DNA from: an uncultured Rhodospirillales bacterium
GTDB taxonomy: Bacteria > Pseudomonadota > Alphaproteobacteria > Reyranellales > Reyranellaceae
Direction: 5' to 3'
Length of the DNA stretch: 64,000 nucleotides
Assembly: GCA_945957125.1 (NCBI GenBank)
Contig: CAMFJT010000004.1
Coordinates: 1 to 64,000 of the forward strand
The notes under the pieces are model-generated. The model saw nothing but the letters and a program-made list of their open reading frames with translations. It was not told the origin of the DNA and searched no databases. Every line of letters begins with the position of its first letter. Within the stretch, counting starts at the first letter, position 1. This document shows positions 51,890 to 59,171 of the stretch, piece by piece. Both the position numbers and the translations under genes were made by a program.

Positions 51890-52029
51890 CTTTCTCCTCC
51901 CCCGTCTTCGGGTGAGGTGGCGCGGTAATCCGCGACGGAGGGGTCATAGGCCACACCGATTCCGCGACTCATGCCCCCTCCGTCCGCGCAAGACGCGGCC
52001 ACCTCCCCCGAAGACGGGGGAGGAGAAAG
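51890..52029. repeat. 140 bp compound inverted repeat, copy 2
   Basis: Same architecture as 34096-34234: outer arms with CCTCCCCC-GTCTTC-GGGTGAGG (left, one mismatch) or its perfect complement (right), inner hairpins CGCGG-TAAT-CCGCG left and CCGCG-TCTTG-CGCGG right, and a 30-40 bp non-conserved centre. It lies between gshA and rsmE and ends six bases before the rsmE stop. The two copies differ at the outer ends (GATTT versus CTTTC), so the core unit starts inside those bases. Confidence 0.9.
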
Positions 52030-52034
52030 GGAGG

Positions 52035-52829
52035 CTAAAGGGGCACAGTGCCGCGTGAGGTGCGGTAGTCGCTCTGCAGCCTCGGCGTCGGCTGGCGCCA
52101 GTCGCCGACCATGGCCTGCCAACAGGCCAGCGCCGCGAGCGCGGCAGTGTCTGCGCGCAGGATGCGCGGGCCGAGGCCGACCGCCATGACATCCTTCATG
52201 CGACGAAGGCCCGACAGCTCCGTTTCGGCGAAGCCGCCTTCCGGACCGATCACGATCGCCCAAGGCGCCGCGCGCGCCGCCTCGTCGAGCGCGGCCAGCG
52301 CCTCGCCGATCGGCGGGCCGCCGCCGGTCTCGTCGCACATCAGCAGGCGACGGCCGGCCGGCCATGCCGCGAGCAATCGCCCGAGGTCGATCGGCTCGCG
52401 CACCTCGGGCACGGAGAGACGCTCGGTCTGCTCTGCGGCCTCGACGGCATTGGCCCGCAGCCGCTCGACATTCACCCGCTCGACGTTGGTGTGGCGCGTG
52501 ATCACCGGCTGCAGCACGGCGACGCCCAGCTCGGTCGCCTTCTCGGCGATGTAGTCGATGCGTGCGCGCTTGACCGGCGCGAAGCACAGCCAGAGGTCGG
52601 GCTCGGCGGCCTGCTCGCGCCGGCGTTCACCGACCTCGGCAACCGCAGCCTTCTTGCCGCGCAGCGACAGGCGCGCCCGCCATTCGCCGTCGCGGCCGTT
52701 AAACAGCAGCAGCTCGGCACCGTCCTCGCGCCGCATGACGTGGCGCAGGTAGTGTGCCTGAGCCTCGCCGAGCGCGGCCTCGCTTCCTGCGGATAGATCG
52801 GCTTCGACGAATAGACGCGTGGCGCTCAT
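52035..52829 (-). CDS. rsmE: 16S rRNA (uracil1498-N3)-methyltransferase
   Basis: 264 residues from ATG 52829. The N-terminal PUA-like domain has RLFVEADL and HYLRHVMR. The SPOUT methyltransferase domain has KATELGVAVLQPVITRHTNVE, WAIVIGPEGGFAETEL and a closing trefoil-knot region LGPRILRADTAALAAL, all diagnostic of RsmE. The extreme C-terminus (about the last ten residues, YRTSRGTVPL) is next to the repeat element and may be recently altered. It is divergent from ubiA by 17 bp. Confidence 0.93.
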   Translation of the reverse strand: MSATRLFVEADLSAGSEAALGEAQAHYLRHVMRREDGAELLLFNGRDGEWRARLSLRGKKAAVAEVGERRREQAAEPDLWLCFAPVKRARIDYIAEKATELGVAVLQPVITRHTNVERVNVERLRANAVEAAEQTERLSVPEVREPIDLGRLLAAWPAGRRLLMCDETGGGPPIGEALAALDEAARAAPWAIVIGPEGGFAETELSGLRRMKDVMAVGLGPRILRADTAALAALACWQAMVGDWRQPTPRLQSDYRTSRGTVPL

Positions 52830-52846
52830 GCGCTCATGATGCAATC

Positions 52847-53773
52847 ATGACTGCCGGGCCGACAACCACGGGCTTCACCGACATCGACCGCCAGCACTGG
52901 ACGCTGCGCTACCTGCCGGCGTGGGCGCGGCCGTACGGTCGGCTGGCGCGCTGGGACCGGCCGATCGGGACGTGGCTGCTGATGCTGCCTTGCTGGTGGT
53001 CGGCGGCGCTGGGCAGCGGCCAGAACTGGCCCAACCTGATCGGCTGGATGGCGCTTTTCGCAATCGGGGCCTTCGCCATGCGCGGCGCGGGCTGCACCTG
53101 GAACGACATCGTCGACCGCAAGATCGACGCCCAGGTCGAGCGCACGCGCGGCCGGCCGCTGCCGGCGGGCGAGCTCAAGCTGCGCGACGCGCTGATCTGG
53201 ATGGCACTGCAGTCTCTGGTGGGCGTGGCGATCCTGTTCAAGCTGAACAAGGTGGCGGGCGGGGTGGCGCTGCTCTCGGTGGCGCTGATCGCGATCTATC
53301 CGACCATGAAGCGCTTCACGTCGTGGCCGCAAGCGGTGCTCGGGCTGGCCTTCAACTGGGGCGCGCTGGTCGGCTATGCCGCCGTGACCGGCACGCTGTC
53401 CTGGGCAACGGTTGCGCTCTATTGGGGCGGAGTCGCCTGGACGCTGGTCTACGACACGATCTATGCGATGCAGGATCAGCGCGACGATTCGATCATCGGC
53501 GTGCGCTCGACCGCGCGGCATTTCGGCGACAAGCCACGGCGCTGGCTGGCCCTGTTCTCGGGCATCACCCTGTTGTGCTGGACGACCGCCGGCCTGCTCG
53601 CCCATCTGCAGTCGGCTTATTACGTGGGGCTGGCCCTGATCGCGCTGCACTTCCTCTGGCAGATCGCCTTCCTCAAACCCGACGATCCGGCCGACTGTCT
53701 CGCGCGGTTCAAGTCGAACGCCCAGGTCGGCCTGCTCCTCACGGCATCGATCGTCGCGGCGCATCTCCTCTGA
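52847..53773 (+). CDS. ubiA: 4-hydroxybenzoate polyprenyltransferase
   Basis: 308 residues from ATG 52847. Prenyl-diphosphate binding motifs are NDIVDRKID (Asn86-Asp87 and following Asp residues) and YDTIYAMQDQRDD, separated by membrane helices; about eight to nine hydrophobic segments are present. RPYGRLARWDRPIGTWLLMLP opens the first helix, as in UbiA. It transfers a polyprenyl tail to 4-hydroxybenzoate in ubiquinone synthesis. The stop overlaps the downstream methyltransferase start (TGATG). Confidence 0.94.
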   Translation: MTAGPTTTGFTDIDRQHWTLRYLPAWARPYGRLARWDRPIGTWLLMLPCWWSAALGSGQNWPNLIGWMALFAIGAFAMRGAGCTWNDIVDRKIDAQVERTRGRPLPAGELKLRDALIWMALQSLVGVAILFKLNKVAGGVALLSVALIAIYPTMKRFTSWPQAVLGLAFNWGALVGYAAVTGTLSWATVALYWGGVAWTLVYDTIYAMQDQRDDSIIGVRSTARHFGDKPRRWLALFSGITLLCWTTAGLLAHLQSAYYVGLALIALHFLWQIAFLKPDDPADCLARFKSNAQVGLLLTASIVAAHLL

Positions 53774-54441
53774 TGGCCCGCCTGCCGGTCGACCCCGAGG
53801 GCTTCATCCGTGCCAACCTCGCCCTCGAGCGGCCCGCCATGGTGCCGGAGTTCAGGCTGTGGCTGGCGACCGAGTACGTGCCGATCTGGCAGGCGACCGA
53901 AGCCTGGATGGAGCAGCAGAACATCGACCCGCCCTACTGGGCCTTCTGCTGGCCGGGCGGCCAGGCGATCGCCCGCTACCTGCTCGACCATCCCGCCACG
54001 GTCCGGGGCAAGCGCGTGATCGACTTCGCCGCCGGCTCGGGCGTGTCGTCCATGGCGGCAGCCCGGAGCGGCGCGGAGTCGGTGACCGCCAACGACATCG
54101 ATCTGCTCTCGCTGGTCGCCGCCCGCCTCAACGCCGAAGCGAACGGGCTGGGGCTCGAGGTCAGCGCCGACGATTGGCTGGCCCATCCCGACAAGGCGCC
54201 GCCGGCCGAGGTCGTGATCGCGGGGGACGTCTGCTACGAGCGCGAGATGTCGGCCCGCGCCCTGGCCTGGCTGCGCGGCCATGCCGATGCCGGCCGGCTG
54301 GTCCTGCTCGGCGACCCTGGCCGCAACTACTTTTCCGCCCAGGGGTTGGAGGAGCTGGCGCGCTACGAGATTCCGACCTCGCTGCAGCTCGAGAATCGCG
54401 GCATGCGCGAGACGGTCGTGTGGAAGGTGCTGCCGATCTGA
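53773..54441 (+). CDS. SAM-dependent methyltransferase, lysine-methyltransferase-like
   Basis: 222 residues, coupled to ubiA by a one-base overlap. Motif I is VIDFAAGSGVSSMAAARSGA, followed by TANDIDLLSLVAARLNAEANG; the WAFCWPGGQAIARYLLDHP segment before motif I is typical of the ETFB/nicotinamide-N-methyltransferase-like branch that methylates proteins such as the electron-transfer flavoprotein beta-subunit. It is not a ubiquinone-pathway methyltransferase by motif. Protein target is an inference. Confidence 0.83.
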   Translation: MARLPVDPEGFIRANLALERPAMVPEFRLWLATEYVPIWQATEAWMEQQNIDPPYWAFCWPGGQAIARYLLDHPATVRGKRVIDFAAGSGVSSMAAARSGAESVTANDIDLLSLVAARLNAEANGLGLEVSADDWLAHPDKAPPAEVVIAGDVCYEREMSARALAWLRGHADAGRLVLLGDPGRNYFSAQGLEELARYEIPTSLQLENRGMRETVVWKVLPI

Positions 54442-54486
54442 TTCCCCGGCTGTTCTTTCACAGAGCTTTCGGGGTACAGCTTCTTC

Positions 54487-55239
54487 ATGGCCCCCAAGAC
54501 CCCGCGAGCGACGCTGAAGCCGGACGATTTCACGACGCTCTACGAGGGTTTCGACGCCCCCGTGTCGCGCTACGACTGCGGCCGAAAGTGTGCTCCGCTG
54601 AACAAGGGCTCGGCGTTGTGCTGCTCGAGCCAGCATGCCGTGGTGGTGGTGCACAAGGTCGAGTTCGAGCTGCTCAAGGGACGGACCGACATCTGGTCGA
54701 AGTTCAAGCCCTACGACCGTTCGACCAAGCAGATCGTCGAGGAGTTGACGCATGACTGCATGGCGCTCGAATGCAAAGGCACCGCGTTCTGCGAGCGTCA
54801 CAACCGCACCATCGCCTGCCGTGGCTTCCCCTTCTACCCCTACCTGACCCGGCAGAAGGAGTTCGTCGGCGTCGGCACCTACTGGGTGTTCGAGGACCGC
54901 TGCTGGATGATGTCCAACCTCGAGATCGTCGAGCCAACCTTCGTCGAGCAGTTCATCGCGACCTACGAGAAGATCTTCGAGAAGGATCCGACCGAGTTCC
55001 AGACCTACGTGGAGTTCTCCGCTTCGGCCCGCCGCGTCTTCTCGCGCTGGAAGCGCGAGATCCCGCTGCTGAGCCGCGAGGGCAAGCTGATGATCGTCGA
55101 GCCGTCGACCGGCGCGATCCGTCCCGGCAAGCCGAAGGATTTCCCCAAGGTGACGCCGTTCAACTCCGAACGGGCCTATAAAGCTGCCTGCAAGGAAGCC
55201 GGCGGCGAGATGCCGAAGGAAGGCCTGCGGGTCGAATAG
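54487..55239 (+). CDS. Cysteine-rich YkgJ-like putative metal-binding protein
   Basis: 250 residues. Cysteines cluster in the N-terminal half: YDCGRKCAP, SALCCSS, DCMALECKG, AFCERH, IACRGFPFYPY and DRCW. The CRGFPFYPY segment and the spaced Cys residues resemble YkgJ-type zinc- or iron-sulfur-cluster-binding proteins (often labelled Fe-S oxidoreductase). The C-terminal half is basic and helical. It follows the methyltransferase by 45 bp and precedes an EamA transporter. The metal and reaction are unknown. Confidence 0.75.
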   Translation: MAPKTPRATLKPDDFTTLYEGFDAPVSRYDCGRKCAPLNKGSALCCSSQHAVVVVHKVEFELLKGRTDIWSKFKPYDRSTKQIVEELTHDCMALECKGTAFCERHNRTIACRGFPFYPYLTRQKEFVGVGTYWVFEDRCWMMSNLEIVEPTFVEQFIATYEKIFEKDPTEFQTYVEFSASARRVFSRWKREIPLLSREGKLMIVEPSTGAIRPGKPKDFPKVTPFNSERAYKAACKEAGGEMPKEGLRVE

Positions 55240-55291
55240 CGCTCATCGTCGAGCGAGGACGGCGAGCGCTCCGCTTTCGAAAGGTCGTACG

Positions 55292-56188
55292 GTGTCGTCG
55301 CGTCGTCGTCTTGCCTGGCTTCTGCTGCTGCTCTTTCCCGCGCTGTTCGGCGTGAACATGCTGGCAGCGCGCTATGCCACCTTCGTGCCGCCCAATGCGC
55401 TGGCGCTCGGACGCTGGCTGCTCGTCGCTCTCTTCCTCCTGCCGTTCGTCTGGCCACGGCTGCGCGCAAATGCCTCCGCGCTCGGCCGCGAATGGCCCGA
55501 CATCCTGCTGTTCGGCGCACTCGGCATGTGGATCTGCGGCGCCTTCGTCTATATCGGCGCCCATTCCAGCTCGGCGCTCAATATCGGGCTGATCTATGCC
55601 GCGTCACCGATCCTCGTCGTGCTGCTCGGCCGCCTGATCGACAAGGAGCCTCTCGGTGCCGGCCGGATCGCCGGTATCGTGCTCTGTCTCGCGGGCGTCG
55701 CGGCGGTCTTCACGCGCGGGCAGATCGCCAATCTGCTCGACATCCAGCTCGGCACCGGCGACCTCTGGATCGCCGCCGGCTCGGCAAGCTGGGGCCTCTA
55801 TTCGGTGCTGCTGCGCCACCGCCCCAGCCGCTTCGATCCGCTGACCCGGCTTTGCCTGTTCTCGTTCGCCGGCTCGCTGATCCTGCTGCCGTTCACCGTC
55901 GGCGAGGCGATCCTCTGGGGACCGCCCGATCTCGGCGATCCTCGCGTCTGGCTGGCGTGGCTGACGATCGCGCTGGTGCCCGGCATCGGCGCCTATGCCG
56001 CGTACGGCTTCTGCGTCACCGAGCTCGGCGCCTCGCGCACCAGCGTCGCGATGTATCTCGGGCCGCCTTACGTCGGCGTCATGGCCTGGGCCGCTCTCGG
56101 CGAGAGGCCGCAATGGTATCACCTGCTCGGCATCGCGCTGGTCCTGCCCGGCCTGTTCCTCGCGACGCGGCCGGCGGCTGGACGGTGA
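55292..56188 (+). CDS. DMT-superfamily EamA transporter
   Basis: 298 residues from GTG 55292. Ten hydrophobic segments in two EamA repeats (about 5-140 and 155-290) with RWLLVALFLLPF and IGLIYAASPILVVLLGRLIDKEPL in the first half, and GASRTSVAMYLGPPYVGVMAW in the second. Members export amino acids or metabolites, or import small solutes. The gene stands alone; the PLP enzyme follows after about 60 bp. Confidence 0.9.
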   Translation: MSSRRRLAWLLLLLFPALFGVNMLAARYATFVPPNALALGRWLLVALFLLPFVWPRLRANASALGREWPDILLFGALGMWICGAFVYIGAHSSSALNIGLIYAASPILVVLLGRLIDKEPLGAGRIAGIVLCLAGVAAVFTRGQIANLLDIQLGTGDLWIAAGSASWGLYSVLLRHRPSRFDPLTRLCLFSFAGSLILLPFTVGEAILWGPPDLGDPRVWLAWLTIALVPGIGAYAAYGFCVTELGASRTSVAMYLGPPYVGVMAWAALGERPQWYHLLGIALVLPGLFLATRPAAGR

Positions 56189-56248
56189 ACCGGGATCGCC
56201 CGTATGAATGAACCGCCCTCGGGGGCGTTTGGGCAGGAGCGTGTTGCG

Positions 56249-57394
56249 ATGAAGAGTCCGTCCCTGTCGCCGGAGACGCTGGTCGCGCAGGGCCTCGGCG
56301 GGATCGACAAGGTCACGGGCGCCATCATGCCGGCGATCACCCTCTCGACGAACTACGAGCAGAAGCCCGACGGCTCCTATCATCAGGAAAGGGTTTACGC
56401 GCGCGCGGACAATCCGACCTACGAGCATGCCGAACGGCTGCTGGCGACGCTGGAAGGCGGCGCGAGCTGCATCCTGCTCTCTTCCGGGATGGCCGCCGCC
56501 AACGCCGTCTTCCAGTCATTGATCCCCGGCGATCACGTCGTGGTGGCCAGGGTGCTTTACTGGGGCGTGCGCAAGTGGCTCGCCGAGTTCGGGCTGACCT
56601 GGGGACTCGACATCGAGTTCGTCGACGCCACGGATCTGCCGGCGATGAAGGCCGCGATCCGTCCCGGCGCCACACGTCTCGTGTGGCTGGAGACGCCGGC
56701 CAACCCCACTTGGGAAATCACCGATCTCGCGGCCGTGTGCGGACTCGCCCACGCCGCCGGCGCGCGCGTGGCCGTCGACAACACGGTGGCCTCTCCGGTG
56801 CTGACGCGGCCGCTGGCGTTCGGCGCCGATCTGGTCGTGCATTCCGCCACCAAATACCTGAACGGCCACAGCGATGCGCTGGCCGGCGCGGTCGTGAGCG
56901 CCCGCGACGATCCCTTCTGGCAGCGCATCCGTTCGTGGCGACGCATGGCCGGCGCCGTGCCCGGCGCGTTCGACGCGTGGCTCCTGCAACGCGGCATGCG
57001 CACGCTCTTCCTGCGCGTGCAGCGCAGCTCCGAGACCGCGCTCGCCCTCGCCCGGCACTTCGAGGGGCATCCGGCGATCCACAAGGTGCGCTACCCCGGC
57101 CTGCCCTCGCATCCGGGTCACGAGATCGCGGCGCGGCAGATGAGCGGCGGCTTCGGCGGCATGCTCTCGATCCGGCTGGCGGGCGGGCAGTCCCACGCGA
57201 TGGCCGTCCTGGCGGCGGTCAAGCTCTTCAAGCGCGCCACCTCGCTCGGTGGCGTGGAGAGCCTGATCGAGCACCGGCTCAGCATGGAAGGGCCGTCCTC
57301 GTCGGTGCCCGACGATCTGCTGCGGATTTCCGTCGGGATCGAGGCGCCGGCGGATCTCGTCGCCGATCTGGAGGCCGCCCTTGGAACTGACTGA
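56249..57394 (+). CDS. PLP-dependent transsulfuration enzyme (cystathionine gamma-synthase/lyase family)
   Basis: 381 residues from ATG 56249, with CAGGAGC eight bases before; an earlier ATG at 56204 would add 15 residues without a site. Family features: YARADNPTYEHAERLLATLEGG, SCILLSSGMAAANAVFQS, PLP Lys202 in HSATKYLNGHSDALAG, and RVQRSSETALALARHFEGHP. Typical activities are cystathionine gamma-synthase, gamma-lyase or methionine gamma-lyase. Its last 14 bases overlap the NifU-domain gene, so the two are coupled. Confidence 0.9.
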   Translation: MKSPSLSPETLVAQGLGGIDKVTGAIMPAITLSTNYEQKPDGSYHQERVYARADNPTYEHAERLLATLEGGASCILLSSGMAAANAVFQSLIPGDHVVVARVLYWGVRKWLAEFGLTWGLDIEFVDATDLPAMKAAIRPGATRLVWLETPANPTWEITDLAAVCGLAHAAGARVAVDNTVASPVLTRPLAFGADLVVHSATKYLNGHSDALAGAVVSARDDPFWQRIRSWRRMAGAVPGAFDAWLLQRGMRTLFLRVQRSSETALALARHFEGHPAIHKVRYPGLPSHPGHEIAARQMSGGFGGMLSIRLAGGQSHAMAVLAAVKLFKRATSLGGVESLIEHRLSMEGPSSSVPDDLLRISVGIEAPADLVADLEAALGTD

Positions 57395-57917
57395 GGGGGA
57401 GCTGGCCGAAAGGGTCGCCGCCGCGCTGCAAGCCAGCGTGATGCCCTCCGTGATCGCCCGCGGCGGCGAGCTCCGTGTCCTCGGCGTCGAGGACGGCACC
57501 GCCACGCTGGAGATCGGCGGCTCCCCGGGGGCCAGCCTGCCGCTGCTCGGCCGCATCGAGCACTTGGTCCGCAAAGCCGTTCCGGAGATCGCGCGCGTGC
57601 GGCTGGTCGGCCCGAGAGGCGACGCGCAGGAGAGCCGGTCCGCAGACCTGGCCGACCGCGTGCGCGATATCCTCGATCGCGAGATCAACCCCGTCATCGC
57701 CGCTCACCGGGGGCAGGCAACGCTGGTCGAGATCGACGGCGGCTGGGTGCGCCTGCGGCTCGACGGCGGCTGCCAGGGCTGCAGCCTCGCCGAGGTAACC
57801 CTGCGCCAGGGCATCGAGCCGCTGCTGCGCGAGCGCGTCCCGGGCGTGATCGGGCTGACCGACCTGACCGACCACCAGGCCGGGCGGGACCCTTACTACT
57901 CGCCGGCCAAGCGATGA
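57381..57917 (+). CDS. NifU C-terminal-domain (Nfu-type) protein
   Basis: 178 residues from TTG 57381, which lies inside the end of the PLP gene and follows GGAGG. Two Nfu-like modules are visible: the second (about 90-165) keeps the cluster-binding Cys131-x2-Cys134 (GCQGCSLAEVTLRQGIEPLL), while the first (about 5-75) has the same strand pattern with no cysteine. Nfu proteins hold and transfer iron-sulfur clusters. The pairing with a transsulfuration enzyme and an ATP-grasp protein is unusual and suggests a dedicated sulfur or cofactor task. The start is uncertain. Confidence 0.82.
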   Translation: MELTEGELAERVAAALQASVMPSVIARGGELRVLGVEDGTATLEIGGSPGASLPLLGRIEHLVRKAVPEIARVRLVGPRGDAQESRSADLADRVRDILDREINPVIAAHRGQATLVEIDGGWVRLRLDGGCQGCSLAEVTLRQGIEPLLRERVPGVIGLTDLTDHQAGRDPYYSPAKR

Positions 57918-59146
57918 CCGGCATCGCGGCAAGACGCGTCCTGCTGCTGGTCCCGGCGATCACCTACCGGGCGACCGATTTCGTCGCGGCGGCCAGGCGG
58001 CTCGGACTGGAGGTCGTCATCGGCAGCGACGGCGCCCTGCCGCTCGGCGGCCAGCCCGTCGTGCGCGTCGATCCCGACGATCCGGCGGCCAGCGCGCACA
58101 GGCTCCGAGTCACGATCGGTCCGCTCGACGCGGTCGTGGCCGTCGACAGCCAGATGCTGCCGCTGGCCGCACGGCTCGCCGCAGAGCTCGGGCTTGCGCA
58201 CAATCCGGTCATCGCAGTCGACGCCGCGGCGGACAAGTCGTTGCAGCGGCAGGCCTGGGCGAAGCACGGCATCCTGCAACCCGCCTTCCGCATCGTTGCC
58301 GCCGATGCCGACGGCGCAACGCTGGGCACCGCCGCCCGCTCGGTGGGCTTTCCGTGCGTGGTGAAGCCGGTGTCGCTGAGCGGCAGCCGGGGCGTGATCC
58401 GGGCCGACGACGATGACGCGGTCCGCGCCGCGGGGCGGGTGATCCGCGACATCCTGGCCGAGACCGGAAGATCGGACGAGCCGATCGTGATCGAGGAATT
58501 CGTGCCCGGCTGGGAGGTGAGCATCGACGGGCTGCTCACCGAGGGGGAATTGTCGGTCACCGCGATCTTCGACAAGCCGGACATGCCCGACGGGCCGACC
58601 TTCGAGGAGACGATGCTGGTCACGCCGTCCCGGCTGGCGCAACCGTTGCAGGCGCGGGCGTGCCGGCTGGCGGAGCAGGCGGCAGCGGCACTGGGCCTGC
58701 GATACGGCCCGATCCATGCCGAGCTCCGCATCGACCTGAGAGAGGGCGGGGAAAGGATGGCCATGATCGAGCTGGCGGCGCGCTCGATCGGCGGGCTGTG
58801 CTCGCGCGCGCTGCGCTTTGCCGAAGGCGTCAGCCTCGAGACGCTGATCCTCGAGAACAGCCTCGGCCGCCCGCACACCTCACCCGGCATGGCCGGCGCC
58901 GCCGGCGTGCTCATGCTGCCGGTGGAGCGTTCCGGCATCCTGCAAGCCATCGACGGCCAGGCCGACGCCCTGGCCGTGCCCGGAATCACCGGGCTCTCGA
59001 TCACGATTCCGCTCGGCCAGGCCGTCCGTCCCCTGCCCTGGGGAGACCGCTATCTCGGCTTCCTCTTCGCCGCAGGCAACGGGATCGGCGAAGTGGAGAC
59101 CGCCTTGCGCGGCGCGTACCGTAAGCTGCGAGCGGTCATCGTCTGA
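57914..59146 (+). CDS. ATP-grasp ligase domain protein
   Basis: 410 residues; ATG overlaps the NifU-domain stop (ATGA). An N-terminal pre-ATP-grasp domain (VLLLVPAITYRATDFVAAARRLG) leads into an ATP-grasp core: FPCVVKPVSLSGSRGVIRADD with the ATP lysine, IVIEEFVPGWEVSIDGLL for the adenine-binding strand, and MAMIELAARSIGGLC with the Mg-binding acidic Glu. It joins a carboxylate to an amine or thiol using ATP. Its C-terminal extra domain matches carbamoyl-phosphate-synthase-like biotin-carboxylase relatives. Last gene of the operon; product unknown. Confidence 0.87.
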   Translation: MTGIAARRVLLLVPAITYRATDFVAAARRLGLEVVIGSDGALPLGGQPVVRVDPDDPAASAHRLRVTIGPLDAVVAVDSQMLPLAARLAAELGLAHNPVIAVDAAADKSLQRQAWAKHGILQPAFRIVAADADGATLGTAARSVGFPCVVKPVSLSGSRGVIRADDDDAVRAAGRVIRDILAETGRSDEPIVIEEFVPGWEVSIDGLLTEGELSVTAIFDKPDMPDGPTFEETMLVTPSRLAQPLQARACRLAEQAAAALGLRYGPIHAELRIDLREGGERMAMIELAARSIGGLCSRALRFAEGVSLETLILENSLGRPHTSPGMAGAAGVLMLPVERSGILQAIDGQADALAVPGITGLSITIPLGQAVRPLPWGDRYLGFLFAAGNGIGEVETALRGAYRKLRAVIV

Positions 59147-59149
59147 GGC

Positions 59150-59171
59150 AGTGAAGCGTGACGCATTCACT
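59150..59171. terminator. Inverted repeat between convergent stops
   Basis: AGTGAA-GCGT at 59150-59159 and ACGC-A-TTCACT at 59161-59171 are complementary with one bulged base. The region spans the 20 bp gap between the convergent ATP-grasp and secreted-hydrolase genes and overlaps the latter's stop. It could be a short bidirectional terminator, but no T-tract is seen. Confidence 0.3.

Noticed and set aside
34096-52029. Possible CRISPR repeats because similar sequences occur twice
   Set aside because: The two copies are 17 kb apart, palindromic and without spacer-repeat periodicity; no cas genes are present.
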